Shown: positions 1 through 6,971 of the stretch, piece by piece
How the letters are laid out: each line of letters opens with the position of its first letter
Numbering within the stretch: the first letter of the stretch is position 1
Assembly (NCBI GenBank): GCA_958425285.1
Contig: CATZVV010000073.1
Location: forward strand, 1 to 8,043
From: an uncultured Lachnoclostridium sp.
GTDB lineage: Bacteria; Bacillota; Clostridia; Lachnospirales; Lachnospiraceae
Direction: 5' to 3'
Length of the DNA stretch: 8,043 nucleotides
The notes under the pieces: generated by a model
Seen by the model: only the letters and a program-made list of their open reading frames with translations
What the model was told of the DNA's origin: nothing
The model's database searches: none
Program-made: the position numbers and the translations under genes

Positions 1-224
1 AAGATATACTCTTTAAACTGTTCCTTTAATGATTTAAAAATCGCCTTACATTCTTTTTTCAAAGATTCTTCATTTTTATTTACTTCAATGGATAAATGAA
101 TTTCACAAGGATATTGTATCACTGTAATACAAATATCGGGATTGTCTTTTTGAATTTGTAATACTTCTTTGCGTATTTTTTCCTCAGAAGCACCAATCAT
201 TTTAATAACTTTTTTTTCTGCCAT
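1..224 (-). CDS. CinA-like protein, N-terminal part (runs off left edge)
   Basis: About 74 codons are visible, reading MAEKKVIKMIGASEEKIRKE at the start; the 3' end lies outside the window. The segment resembles the middle domain of CinA (competence/damage-inducible protein, nicotinamide-nucleotide amidase): a small alpha-beta unit that in CinA carries a 'GEVHLR-T-A' strand and a 'KELK-RFG-NIYTT' helix. Here the matching stretches are CEIHLSIEV and KSLKEQFKEYIY. The ATG lies 5 bases after the pgsA stop, preceded by a purine-rich GAGGAAAGGCAGG stretch inside the pgsA end. The pgsA-cinA order is common in Firmicutes and supports the call. Because pgsA occupies the DNA just upstream, the usual N-terminal molybdopterin-binding-like domain of CinA is absent. 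The deamidase domain (ESCTGG motif) would have to be outside the window. The identity is an inference from a short, divergent stretch. Confidence 0.55.
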   Translation of the reverse strand, partial: MAEKKVIKMIGASEEKIRKEVLQIQKDNPDICITVIQYPCEIHLSIEVNKNEESLKKECKAIFKSLKEQFKEYI

Positions 225-229
225 GTAAT

Positions 230-781
230 CTAAGCCTGCCTTTCCTCTTTCATTACTTCTCTGTTTTTCCAGATATAATCAACAAGTGATAGGATGGTAA
301 ATATGAGTGCGGAATAAACAAAAATCCATTCAATCACTGTAATCACTGTATTTTTAAAATTAAAAATAAGCAATACGGACATAATCATTTGTGTTGCTGT
401 TTTAATTTTGCCCCATTTACTTGCTGCAATTACAACACCTTTTTCAGCGGCTACCAGACGGAAACCGCTAATAATAAATTCACGGCTGATGATAATGATA
501 GCAACCCAGACAGGCATTGGGCAGTCTTCCATAGCAACAAAACAAACTAAAGAAGCACATACAAGCAATTTATCTGCAAGTGGATCCATAAATTTTCCAA
601 AATTTGTAACAAGATTATATTTTCTTGCCAGATAACCATCAAAAAAATCAGTAATACACGCGGCAATAAAAATACCCCCGGCAATATAATTGGAATATGG
701 CACTCGATTGCACATCATAAAAACTACAACTAAAGGAATCATACAAACCCTTAATATAGTTAACCGGTTTGGTACATTCAT
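230..781 (-). CDS. pgsA: CDP-diacylglycerol--glycerol-3-phosphate 3-phosphatidyltransferase
   Basis: Integral membrane enzyme that joins CDP-diacylglycerol and glycerol-3-phosphate to phosphatidylglycerol phosphate, the first committed step to phosphatidylglycerol and cardiolipin. The 183-residue protein has the usual family length. It shows the full CDP-alcohol phosphatidyltransferase signature D-x2-D-G-x2-A-R-x8-G-x3-D-x3-D, with D45, D48, G49, A52, R53, G62, D66 and D70; the aspartates bind the metal ions and act in catalysis. The start MNVPNRLTILR is typical of bacterial PgsA, and several hydrophobic segments follow (roughly residues 13-24, 33-44, 90-110, 145-165). A strong AGGAGGTG site sits 6 bases before the ATG, inside the end of the rimO reading frame. 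The rimO stop TAG directly touches the ATG (TAGATG), so translation is probably coupled to rimO. The amino-alcohol subtype is assigned from sequence style and context. Confidence 0.95.
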   Translation of the reverse strand: MNVPNRLTILRVCMIPLVVVFMMCNRVPYSNYIAGGIFIAACITDFFDGYLARKYNLVTNFGKFMDPLADKLLVCASLVCFVAMEDCPMPVWVAIIIISREFIISGFRLVAAEKGVVIAASKWGKIKTATQMIMSVLLIFNFKNTVITVIEWIFVYSALIFTILSLVDYIWKNREVMKEERQA

Positions 782-991
782 CTATTCCACCTCCTGCGTC
801 AGACAACCAACCAAATCATAGCCTTTTGCATCTGTGACCTGTACTTTGGCAAATGTACCGGACATCATTTCGAATGGTGCTTCAAAAAAAATACATCCAT
901 CTACATTCGGTGCATCCATATAAGTACGTCCGACATAAATTCCTTCTTCCGGAATCATTCCTTCTACAAGAACGTTAACAGAATGCCCAAT
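782..991 (-). pseudogene. rimO: Detached TRAM-domain tail of rimO (out of frame)
   Basis: In a different frame from the upstream rimO part, this stretch encodes 69 residues that match the end of RimO: it begins IGHSVNVLVEG, continues through GIYVGRTYMDAPNVDGCIFF, and ends CLTQEVE with a TAG touching the pgsA start. This is the TRAM domain, which in RimO helps to bind the S12 substrate. Joined to the upstream part, the protein would have about 443-444 residues, the normal RimO length. The join needs a net gain of one base (modulo 3) near GAAGCATTGGGCATT. A loss of one ATTG copy from an ancestral ATTGATTG would restore the sequence E-A-L-I-G-H, and is one plausible history. The tail has no start codon with a well-placed ribosome site, so it is probably not made by itself. 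Confidence 0.85.
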
Positions 992-2112
992 GCTTCACTG
1001 TGAGTAAAGGCAAGTCTTTGTTGAGCCTCCATAATTTCATCCCGCCTTTGCTCCCGTACCTTTTCGGGTAATTGCCCCTCAAATGAGGCAGCGGGTGTGC
1101 CTTCTTCTTCAGAATATGGAAATACACCAAGACGTTCAAATTTCATATTACTTACAAATTCAACCAGTTCCCGATGCATTTCTTCAGTTTCTGTTGGGAA
1201 GCCACTAATGAGGGTTGTGCGGATTGTAATATCCGGTATTTCCTGACGGAGTTTAGAAATAATACCTATTAATTCCTGCTTATTGGTTCTGCGTCCCATT
1301 TTTCTTAGAATTTCATTGTTACAGTGTTGAATCGGCATGTCAATGTAATGACAAATCTTATTTTCATCGCGAATTACCTGAATCAATTCTTCTGTAATTT
1401 CCTCTGGATAACAATAGAGCAAACGTATCCATTGAATTCCATTTATTTTACATAGCTTTCTTAATAATTCAGGTAATGTTTTCTTTCCATATAAATCTTT
1501 TCCGTATAAAGTTGTTTCCTGCGCAACCAGATTCAGTTCAACAACGCCCTTTTCTGCCAAAAGAGCAGCTTCTTCAAGCAGTTCCTCCATTGGTACACTT
1601 CGAAAATGACCTCTTAAAGATGGAATAATGCAATAGCTGCAATGCTTGTCACAGCCTTCTGCTATTTTTAAATAGGAAGTATATCCTCCGGTTGTATTAA
1701 CACGTTTCACGAGTCCCTTCGGTAAATATTCCAGTTGCTGAAGAGATTCCTCTTTTTGCCCCTGAATCACATTGTGTATCACTTTTGCAATCTGATCGAA
1801 TGCGGTAGTTCCTATAATACCATCCACTTCCGGCAAATCTTCCTTTATTTCATCATGGTATCTTTGAGCAAGACAACCTGCTGCAATTAGGGCTTTACAG
1901 ACACCTTCCGTCTTCTGACGCCCCATTTCGATAATCGTTTCAATGCTCTCTTCCTTTGCATCATGTATAAAACAGCAGGTATTCACTACGATAACTTCTG
2001 CCTGACTTTCATCATCAGTTAGTTCAAAACCTTCCTGATATAATAATGATAGCATTTTTTCACTATCCACAAGATTTTTATCACATCCGAGTGAAACAAA
2101 AAATATTTTCAT
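964..2112 (-). CDS. rimO: Ribosomal protein S12 methylthiotransferase RimO, frameshifted and C-terminally truncated
   Basis: Radical SAM enzyme with two [4Fe-4S] clusters that methylthiolates a conserved aspartate of ribosomal protein S12. The N-terminal UPF0004 domain carries the RimO-type LGCDKNLVDSE start with C10, and C46 and C80 as the other auxiliary-cluster ligands. The radical SAM domain follows with C154, C158 and C161 (CDKHCSYC). The CDKN signature favours RimO over the tRNA enzyme MiaB. The open frame gives 382 residues, against about 440 for the family. Native sequence holds to about residue 374-375 (HSEAL), then a foreign GILLTFL and a stop follow. The missing TRAM domain is readable in another frame (see 782-991). 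Start: ATG with AAAGGAA 10 bases upstream. It is the first gene of the rimO-pgsA-cinA operon. The lesion is either a real mutation or a sequencing/assembly error, and the DNA cannot tell which. Confidence 0.9.
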   Translation of the reverse strand: MKIFFVSLGCDKNLVDSEKMLSLLYQEGFELTDDESQAEVIVVNTCCFIHDAKEESIETIIEMGRQKTEGVCKALIAAGCLAQRYHDEIKEDLPEVDGIIGTTAFDQIAKVIHNVIQGQKEESLQQLEYLPKGLVKRVNTTGGYTSYLKIAEGCDKHCSYCIIPSLRGHFRSVPMEELLEEAALLAEKGVVELNLVAQETTLYGKDLYGKKTLPELLRKLCKINGIQWIRLLYCYPEEITEELIQVIRDENKICHYIDMPIQHCNNEILRKMGRRTNKQELIGIISKLRQEIPDITIRTTLISGFPTETEEMHRELVEFVSNMKFERLGVFPYSEEEGTPAASFEGQLPEKVREQRRDEIMEAQQRLAFTHSEALGILLTFL

Positions 2113-2146
2113 GTATCAGCCGTTCCTTTATTCATCTTTTTCTAGT

Positions 2147-2175
2147 ATTGTAACAGTTTTCCGACAAAATGAAAA
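2147..2175 (-). promoter_or_regulatory. Putative sigma-A promoter for the rimO operon
   Basis: On the minus strand TTTTCA (2170-2175) and TACAAT (2147-2152) are separated by 17 bases, and TG-T before the -10 makes it an extended -10. This would place the transcription start about 28 bases before the rimO ATG. It is seen by eye only and was not tested. Confidence 0.5.
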
Positions 2176-2206
2176 TAGTTTTTTATATTTTTGTCTGAAA
2201 TACTAC

Positions 2207-2235
2207 TTCACAACAATCTGGTAATGTGTTATATT
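2207..2235 (+). promoter_or_regulatory. Putative sigma-A promoter for the 2271-3902 membrane protein gene
   Basis: TTCACA (2207-2212) and TATATT (2230-2235) each match five of six bases of the sigma-A consensus and are spaced by exactly 17 bases. The start point would lie near 2242, leaving a leader of about 29 bases with AAGGAG at 2258-2263. It lies back to back with the rimO promoter in the 158-base divergent gap. Confidence 0.55.
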
Positions 2236-2255
2236 TTTCATTACACCATATAACA
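2221..2255. repeat. Two interleaved inverted repeats over the promoter and start point
   Basis: TGTTATAT (2227-2234) is a perfect 8-base inverted repeat of ATATAACA (2248-2255), with arm centres 21 bases apart. A second pair, GTAATG (2221-2226) and CATTAC (2239-2244), is interleaved with it in the order A-B-A'-B'. The pairs cover the -10 box and the predicted start, so they could be an operator for a dimeric regulator. In such AT-rich DNA chance is a real alternative. Confidence 0.35.
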
Positions 2256-2270
2256 AGAAGGAGAAAATGA

Positions 2271-3902
2271 ATGAAAAATATAAAACGGAAGTGTTTATTA
2301 GGAGTTCTGGTTTTAGTCATAGGCTTTTTATATTATTATATCAAATTACCTGCGCTAAACATACATTCTACCGGTTTCTGGGGATTTGTCATTGTGCTGA
2401 GCCTGATTACTTTTGCTGTATTTGGTATTTCGGCATTTCAGGTAGGACAAAGAGGTAGTATTTCTTTTGACCGTTACAGGCTGCAGGGAGTTCGAAAAAT
2501 ACTTACTGCTGTATTTGGCACGGTAACATTAACTCTCCTTTTAATTTACTTGATTGGCTCTCTTCTGTCTTCTGAAATCATAAATGCAAAAAAGTATCAT
2601 GATTTAATTCAAATTGAAAATGGGGACTTCACGGAAGATATTGAACAAATTTCATATAATGAAATTCCGCTGCTGGATAAAGACTCCGCGGAAATTATCG
2701 GGAACCGTAAGATGGGAACGATGGTAGAGTATATTTCCCAGTTTGAAGTGGCTTCTAATTATACACAGATTAATTATCAAAATAAACCCGTACGTGTCAC
2801 TCCTCTGAAATACGGTAATTGGCTAAAGTGGTTTACTAACCATTCAGATGGCATTCCTGCATATATCCAAATTGATATGGCAACCCAGAATGCAGAATGC
2901 ATAAAATTATCACAAGGAATGAAGTATACAGAGTCGGATCACTTTCAACGAAATATTCATCGTTTCCTCCGATTCCGTTATCCAACATACATTTTCGATA
3001 CTTTGAATTTTGAAATTGATGAAGCTGGCAATCCAGTTTACATTTGTCCTGTGAAAGATTATACAATTGGTCTGTTCGGAGGTGAAACGATTTCAAAGGT
3101 TGTAATTGTAAATGCCGTAACCGGAGAACATCAGCTTTATGATGTAGAACAGGTTCCGGAATGGGTAGACCGGGTATATTCTGCAGATTTACTTGTATCC
3201 TATTATGATTATTATGGAACATTAAAACATGGTTATTGGAATTCAGTACTGAGTCAGAAAGATTGCTTGAAAACAACCGAGGGCTATAATTATATTGCAT
3301 TAGATAATGATGTATGGGTATATACAGGTGTAACAAGTGTCGGAAAAGATCAATCGAATGTCGGCTTCGTTTTAATGAATCAAAGAACGGGGCAAACAAA
3401 ATATTATACCGTTTCCGGTGCAGAAGAACATTCTGCTATGAGTTCTGCTGAAGGTAAGGTACAGCACTTGAATTATAAGGCCACATTTCCGTTACTTTTA
3501 AATATTGCAGGAAATCCAACCTATTTCATCTGCCTGAAAGACAGTGCGGGACTTGTTAAGCAGTATGCGATGGTAAATATTGAGAAATATACAATTGTTT
3601 CGATTGGTTCTACTGTAACAGAATGTGAAAAAGATTATATTAAACAGCTGAAGGAAAATCTGATGACAGAGGATGAAATATCCGAAGAAGGAAAAAGTAT
3701 TTCAGGAAAAATCATACGTATGACAGAGGCTGTTATAGAAGGCAATTCACACTTTTATTTCCTCATTGAAAATAACGATTTGATTTTTGATGTTTCTGTC
3801 GCTGATCATCTGGATATTATTCGTTATCAAACCGGTGATAATATATCCTTTCAGTATGTAACAGAATCAGAAAATAATCGTGTAACACAGATTTTAAGAT
3901 AA
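2271..3902 (+). CDS. Conserved membrane protein of unknown function with a large extracytoplasmic domain
   Basis: I do not assign a function. The 543-residue protein begins with a basic stretch (KNIKRK) and has three predicted membrane segments, about residues 8-24, 36-56 and 77-99. The loop between the second and third is rich in arginine (QRG to RYRLQGVRK), so the topology is N-inside, with the rest (about residues 100-543) outside the cell. The outer part holds three similar beta-rich blocks, each with an aromatic strand, a V-N or M-N strand and a TG-type turn: about 254-290 (NPVYICPV to TGEHQLYDV), 347-382 (DVWVYTGV to TGQTKYYTV) and 414-447 (NPTYFICLK to VSIGSTV). They recall PepSY-like modules. 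A last beta-rich domain fills 472-543. I recall similar uncharacterised proteins in Firmicutes, but this is unverified. The start is fixed by AAGGAG 7 bases upstream. It is monocistronic and ends in a terminator. Confidence 0.85.
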   Translation: MKNIKRKCLLGVLVLVIGFLYYYIKLPALNIHSTGFWGFVIVLSLITFAVFGISAFQVGQRGSISFDRYRLQGVRKILTAVFGTVTLTLLLIYLIGSLLSSEIINAKKYHDLIQIENGDFTEDIEQISYNEIPLLDKDSAEIIGNRKMGTMVEYISQFEVASNYTQINYQNKPVRVTPLKYGNWLKWFTNHSDGIPAYIQIDMATQNAECIKLSQGMKYTESDHFQRNIHRFLRFRYPTYIFDTLNFEIDEAGNPVYICPVKDYTIGLFGGETISKVVIVNAVTGEHQLYDVEQVPEWVDRVYSADLLVSYYDYYGTLKHGYWNSVLSQKDCLKTTEGYNYIALDNDVWVYTGVTSVGKDQSNVGFVLMNQRTGQTKYYTVSGAEEHSAMSSAEGKVQHLNYKATFPLLLNIAGNPTYFICLKDSAGLVKQYAMVNIEKYTIVSIGSTVTECEKDYIKQLKENLMTEDEISEEGKSISGKIIRMTEAVIEGNSHFYFLIENNDLIFDVSVADHLDIIRYQTGDNISFQYVTESENNRVTQILR

Positions 3903-3916
3903 AATATTGTATTTAC

Positions 3917-3977
3917 AAAAAACTCTCTTCAACCAGCCTGAAAAAAGATTCTGGCTTATAATTGAAGAGGGTTTTTT
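3917..3977. terminator. Bidirectional Rho-independent terminator between convergent genes
   Basis: AAAAAACTCTCTTCAA (3917-3932) pairs with TTGAAGAGGGTTTTTT (3962-3977) over 16 bases with one G-T wobble. A small inner stem, AGCC/GGCT, sits at 3935-3938 and 3953-3956. Either strand yields a U-tract after the stem, so it can end both the plus-strand gene stopping at 3902 and the minus-strand esterase gene stopping at 4000. Confidence 0.9.
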
Positions 3978-3999
3978 GTTTGCTTTATTCAAACTACTA

Positions 4000-5523
4000 T
4001 TAGAATTTCTTGATTACCACTTTTTTCCCTTTTAATTGTGTCTTACACGTTTTATAAATGGTGGACGGTACTTTTATTTTCTTAACTTTTTTCAACTTCT
4101 TCAATATTGTTTTATCAATTGAAGCAATCTGATAGGTGACACCTTTGTATTTTACTTTCTTTGGTATTACAATTGATTTTTTATTCTTGCTTTTTATTGC
4201 TGTCAACTTAACCTTTTTCTTTCCTTTTGTGTCAGATGTGATTTTATATTGGAAAATTCCTTTTTTAAAAACCTTCCCTTTGTTTGATGTCTTTTTAACC
4301 TCTGTCGGAGCCGATGATTGCGCCGGTGTATTTGTATTTGTTGGAACTGGTGTAATGGTATTGGCTGGCTGTGTTGGAACAGGACTGTTTACTGGCGGAG
4401 TAGATGTCGGCGCAGCCTCACTTGGTTCTGGTGGCAATTGTGTATAATCAGGTATCATTTTTGTTACAATTGCTTCTGCCCAACGACGTCCATGTTCTTT
4501 TAAGCCTTCTTCGTTAAAATGCAGATTATCTTCTGTTCGACGGTATCCTGTCAGCATATCATCTGTAAGTGGACCGAGGAAAATATCTTCTTCATTGCAA
4601 ACGGCTTTCTGTCCATCCAAAACCTCTGTATTTGCTGCAATTGAAGTCCAAGGATTATATGCTGCATTTGCTACCATCCAAAATAAATCATATCCTGCGT
4701 CTTCTCTCGTTTTTTCAATCAATTGCATGAGCGATTGTGCATAGACATCTTTTTTTGTACCAATGCCAGAATCCCCTTCCCCCTGATGGAATAGAAAAGA
4801 TCTATAGCCATATGGTTTTAAAGATTGAATCGCTTCTAAAATTGCATCATAATGCTTTTCCATTAATTCTGCTACGGTGGAACCACCAAAACCTGTTGTT
4901 ATAAATCCAATGGGAACATTCAACTGGGAATATAATTCATCTCCTGCACTTGGCCATGGAGACCCATATCCATTACCTGCAGAAAAACCACTAACACAAG
5001 GTTGTGGATCTTCGCAGTGCACCCATGTACCTGCTTTTGAATCATAGGCAGAAATCATATCTTCCTGCGCAGTTGTTTTTGTTCCTCCAAAACTACAGGA
5101 ATTGGACTGTCCCCCAGTAATGAAAACCTCACCAACACCAATTTTTTCAATTGTTACATAAGTTTCCTCTTCATTTGTCTGAGGATTTATCGCCTGAACA
5201 TCCATTCGATACCATCCCCCAGCAGGAACATTCAGTATTGCTCCTTCGTAAATCGCAGCATCATCCGATGTTGCGGTTAAGCTGATTTCTGTTGATACGA
5301 CCTCGTTGTTTTCATTCCACAGAATAGCTGTAACTTTCTTATCTGCTTCATATTTCACACGTACAAGCATGTTTGCCCGATTTTTCTCATTTCTCTGATA
5401 TACAGCACGCTCTGTTGGTACAATGACATTTAACTGTCCTGCTGCCGCTGCCGTCTCACTTCCCAGTGCAGAGAAACCAAACAGGCACGCACATGCAAAA
5501 ATAAATGCTAATAATTTCTTCAT
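4000..5523 (-). CDS. Secreted SGNH/SASA-type carbohydrate esterase with lysine-rich C-terminal domain
   Basis: Probably an exported acetylesterase that removes acetyl groups from sugars, related to sialate O-acetylesterases and CE6 enzymes; the substrate is unknown. Layout of the 507 residues: signal peptide 1-28 (MKKLLAFIFACAC, then an Ala-rich cleavage region), a beta-sandwich-like domain about 30-128, the esterase domain about 129-357, a Pro/Thr/Ser linker 364-409, and a basic domain 410-507. Catalytic features: GQSN with nucleophile S140, GFGGS at 211-215 as oxyanion-hole block, HQGE with E249, and D332/H335 in DNLHF. The final 98 residues contain 35 lysines and only two acidic residues, and resemble the strands of a shortened BspA-like/LRR_5 repeat common on Lachnospiraceae surface proteins. 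It may hold the enzyme at the anionic cell wall (inference). AAGGAGAAGG lies just before the ATG. It is the last gene before the terminator, 35 bases after the FAD gene. Confidence 0.85.
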   Translation of the reverse strand: MKKLLAFIFACACLFGFSALGSETAAAAGQLNVIVPTERAVYQRNEKNRANMLVRVKYEADKKVTAILWNENNEVVSTEISLTATSDDAAIYEGAILNVPAGGWYRMDVQAINPQTNEEETYVTIEKIGVGEVFITGGQSNSCSFGGTKTTAQEDMISAYDSKAGTWVHCEDPQPCVSGFSAGNGYGSPWPSAGDELYSQLNVPIGFITTGFGGSTVAELMEKHYDAILEAIQSLKPYGYRSFLFHQGEGDSGIGTKKDVYAQSLMQLIEKTREDAGYDLFWMVANAAYNPWTSIAANTEVLDGQKAVCNEEDIFLGPLTDDMLTGYRRTEDNLHFNEEGLKEHGRRWAEAIVTKMIPDYTQLPPEPSEAAPTSTPPVNSPVPTQPANTITPVPTNTNTPAQSSAPTEVKKTSNKGKVFKKGIFQYKITSDTKGKKKVKLTAIKSKNKKSIVIPKKVKYKGVTYQIASIDKTILKKLKKVKKIKVPSTIYKTCKTQLKGKKVVIKKF

Positions 5524-5558
5524 AACCTTCTCCTTTTGTCTAAATAAATTAAAATTTG

Positions 5559-6971
5559 TTACTGAATGTTCTGTTTGTTGCCTTTTAAAATACTCCGTGC
5601 TACGCTAATTCCGTTTGCAGATGCTTGCTGCAGCCCTCTTGTTACACTTGCACCATCGCCAATTGCACGCAATCCCGGAAGACTTGTTTCAAAGTCTTTA
5701 TTAATTCGCACTTTATTTGAGTAGAATTTAACCTCAACCCCATAAAGTAATGTTTCATCACTGGCGATTCCCGGAGTGATTTTATCTAATGCTAAAATCA
5801 TTTCTTCAATATCAACCATAATACGATGAGGAAATACAAGAGATAAATCTCCAGGTACTGCATCTTTCAAGGTTGGAATCAGATTGTTTCGGCAAAGACG
5901 TTCTGCTGTCGTGCGGCGTCCTCTTTGGAAATCTCCGAATCTCTGTACCATAATTTTCCCATCACAAAGCATATTACTTAACTGGGCAATATGCTTTCCA
6001 TATTCGATAGGTGATTTGAATGGTTCTGTGAAATTCTTAGATACTAACAAGGCAAAATTTGTATTTGTTGTTTTATATTCTTTAGACTTATAAGCATGCC
6101 CGTTTACAACTGCCAATCCATCCTCATAATATTCTGTTGCTACTTCTCCGGACGGATTAGTACAAAAGGTTCTTACTTTGTCATCAAACGTAGGAGTATA
6201 ATAAACAAGTTTTGCTTCATATAAATTTTTGTTCAGCAGCTCCATAATTTCATCCCGAACTTCAACCCGAACACCAACATCCACAGTTCCATTTTGAGTA
6301 TCAATATTATGAGCCTTGCAAATATGACTGAACCACTCTGCTCCTTCTCTGCCGACAGCTGAAACAATTTCCTCTGAATAATAGGTTTCACCGCTATGAA
6401 CACGTACTCCAACGGCTTCACCATTTTCAATAATAAGATCGTCTACCATAGTCTGAAACTGAATTTCAACACCTGCCTCTTGCAGATGTTTTTGAAGCCG
6501 TGCATATATTTTATAGCCTTCTTCTGTTCCAAGATGGCGTATCGGGCATTCGATTAACTTTAAGTTAGCATCAATTGCCCGACGTCTTATCTCGCGAATT
6601 TCTTTTTCTTTATCAATACCGTAAACACTTGTATCGGCACCAAATTTAAGATAAATCTGATCCGATTCTTCAATCAAAGCTTTCGCTTCATCATATCCTA
6701 AAATCTCCGGTAAGTTTCCCCCTACATCAGGGGAAAGAGACAGTTTCCCGTCTGAAAAGGCACCTGCACCGGCGAAGCCTGTTGTAATTGAGCAGGGATT
6801 ACATCCAACACAAACCTTTGTTTTTCGTTTCGGACATGTTCTTTTTTCAATACTTCGTCCCTTTTCTATCATCAATACTTTTAAATCCGGATTTTCTTGC
6901 ATCAGTTCATAAGCGCAAAATGCACCGGAAGGTCCTGCTCCAATAATAATCACATCATAATCTTTACGCAA
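5559..6971 (-). CDS. FAD-dependent dehydrogenase, COG2509-like, TTG start
   Basis: Probable cytoplasmic flavoprotein oxidoreductase of 470 residues; its substrate is not known to me. The N-terminal Rossmann motif GAGPSG (11-16) with E36 at the end of the second strand binds FAD, and the C-terminal GDGA (438-441) is the second FAD contact. Between them lie four cysteines, C46, C54, C57 and C60 (C-x7-C-x2-C-x2-C), followed by a glycine-rich GFAGAGAFSDGK stretch (65-76) typical of the uncharacterised COG2509 dehydrogenases. The cysteines could bind metal or an Fe-S cluster, which is only an inference. The start is TTG: the folD stop TAA directly precedes it in the same frame, and the next in-frame ATG (residue 34) would remove the FAD motif. 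AAAGGA lies 9 bases upstream, inside the end of folD, so translation is probably coupled to folD. Confidence 0.85.
   Translation of the reverse strand: MRKDYDVIIIGAGPSGAFCAYELMQENPDLKVLMIEKGRSIEKRTCPKRKTKVCVGCNPCSITTGFAGAGAFSDGKLSLSPDVGGNLPEILGYDEAKALIEESDQIYLKFGADTSVYGIDKEKEIREIRRRAIDANLKLIECPIRHLGTEEGYKIYARLQKHLQEAGVEIQFQTMVDDLIIENGEAVGVRVHSGETYYSEEIVSAVGREGAEWFSHICKAHNIDTQNGTVDVGVRVEVRDEIMELLNKNLYEAKLVYYTPTFDDKVRTFCTNPSGEVATEYYEDGLAVVNGHAYKSKEYKTTNTNFALLVSKNFTEPFKSPIEYGKHIAQLSNMLCDGKIMVQRFGDFQRGRRTTAERLCRNNLIPTLKDAVPGDLSLVFPHRIMVDIEEMILALDKITPGIASDETLLYGVEVKFYSNKVRINKDFETSLPGLRAIGDGASVTRGLQQASANGISVARSILKGNKQNIQ

Noticed and set aside
975..1000. Programmed -1 frameshift in rimO
   Set aside because: There is no X-XXY-YYZ slippery heptamer at GAAGCATTGGGC and no obvious stimulatory hairpin, and RimO is not known to need recoding.
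2248..2254. TATAAC just before the ribosome site as the -10 box of the 2271 gene
   Set aside because: The transcript would begin at or inside the AAGGAG site, leaving no room for ribosome binding, and no fitting -35 box lies 17 bases upstream.
2267..2458. Alternative ATG at 2267 giving a 63-residue protein
   Set aside because: It sits only 3 bases after AAGGAG and ends early; the ATG at 2271 has the better spacing and opens the 543-residue frame with clear membrane segments.
2836..3399. 187-residue open frame on the minus strand inside the membrane protein gene
   Set aside because: It is rich in His, Leu, Ser and Asn with no domain, start signal or promoter, and lies fully antisense to a well-supported gene.
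4136..4447. 103-residue plus-strand open frame opposite the esterase gene
   Set aside because: It is the reverse of the lysine- and Pro/Thr-rich coding region, which produces Phe/Val/Gly-rich artefacts; it has no independent support.
5460..5523. Lipoprotein signal for the esterase (cysteines at residues 11 and 13)
   Set aside because: The cysteines lie inside the hydrophobic core without a proper L-A/S-G/A-C lipobox, and an Ala-rich signal peptidase I site follows at about 25-28.
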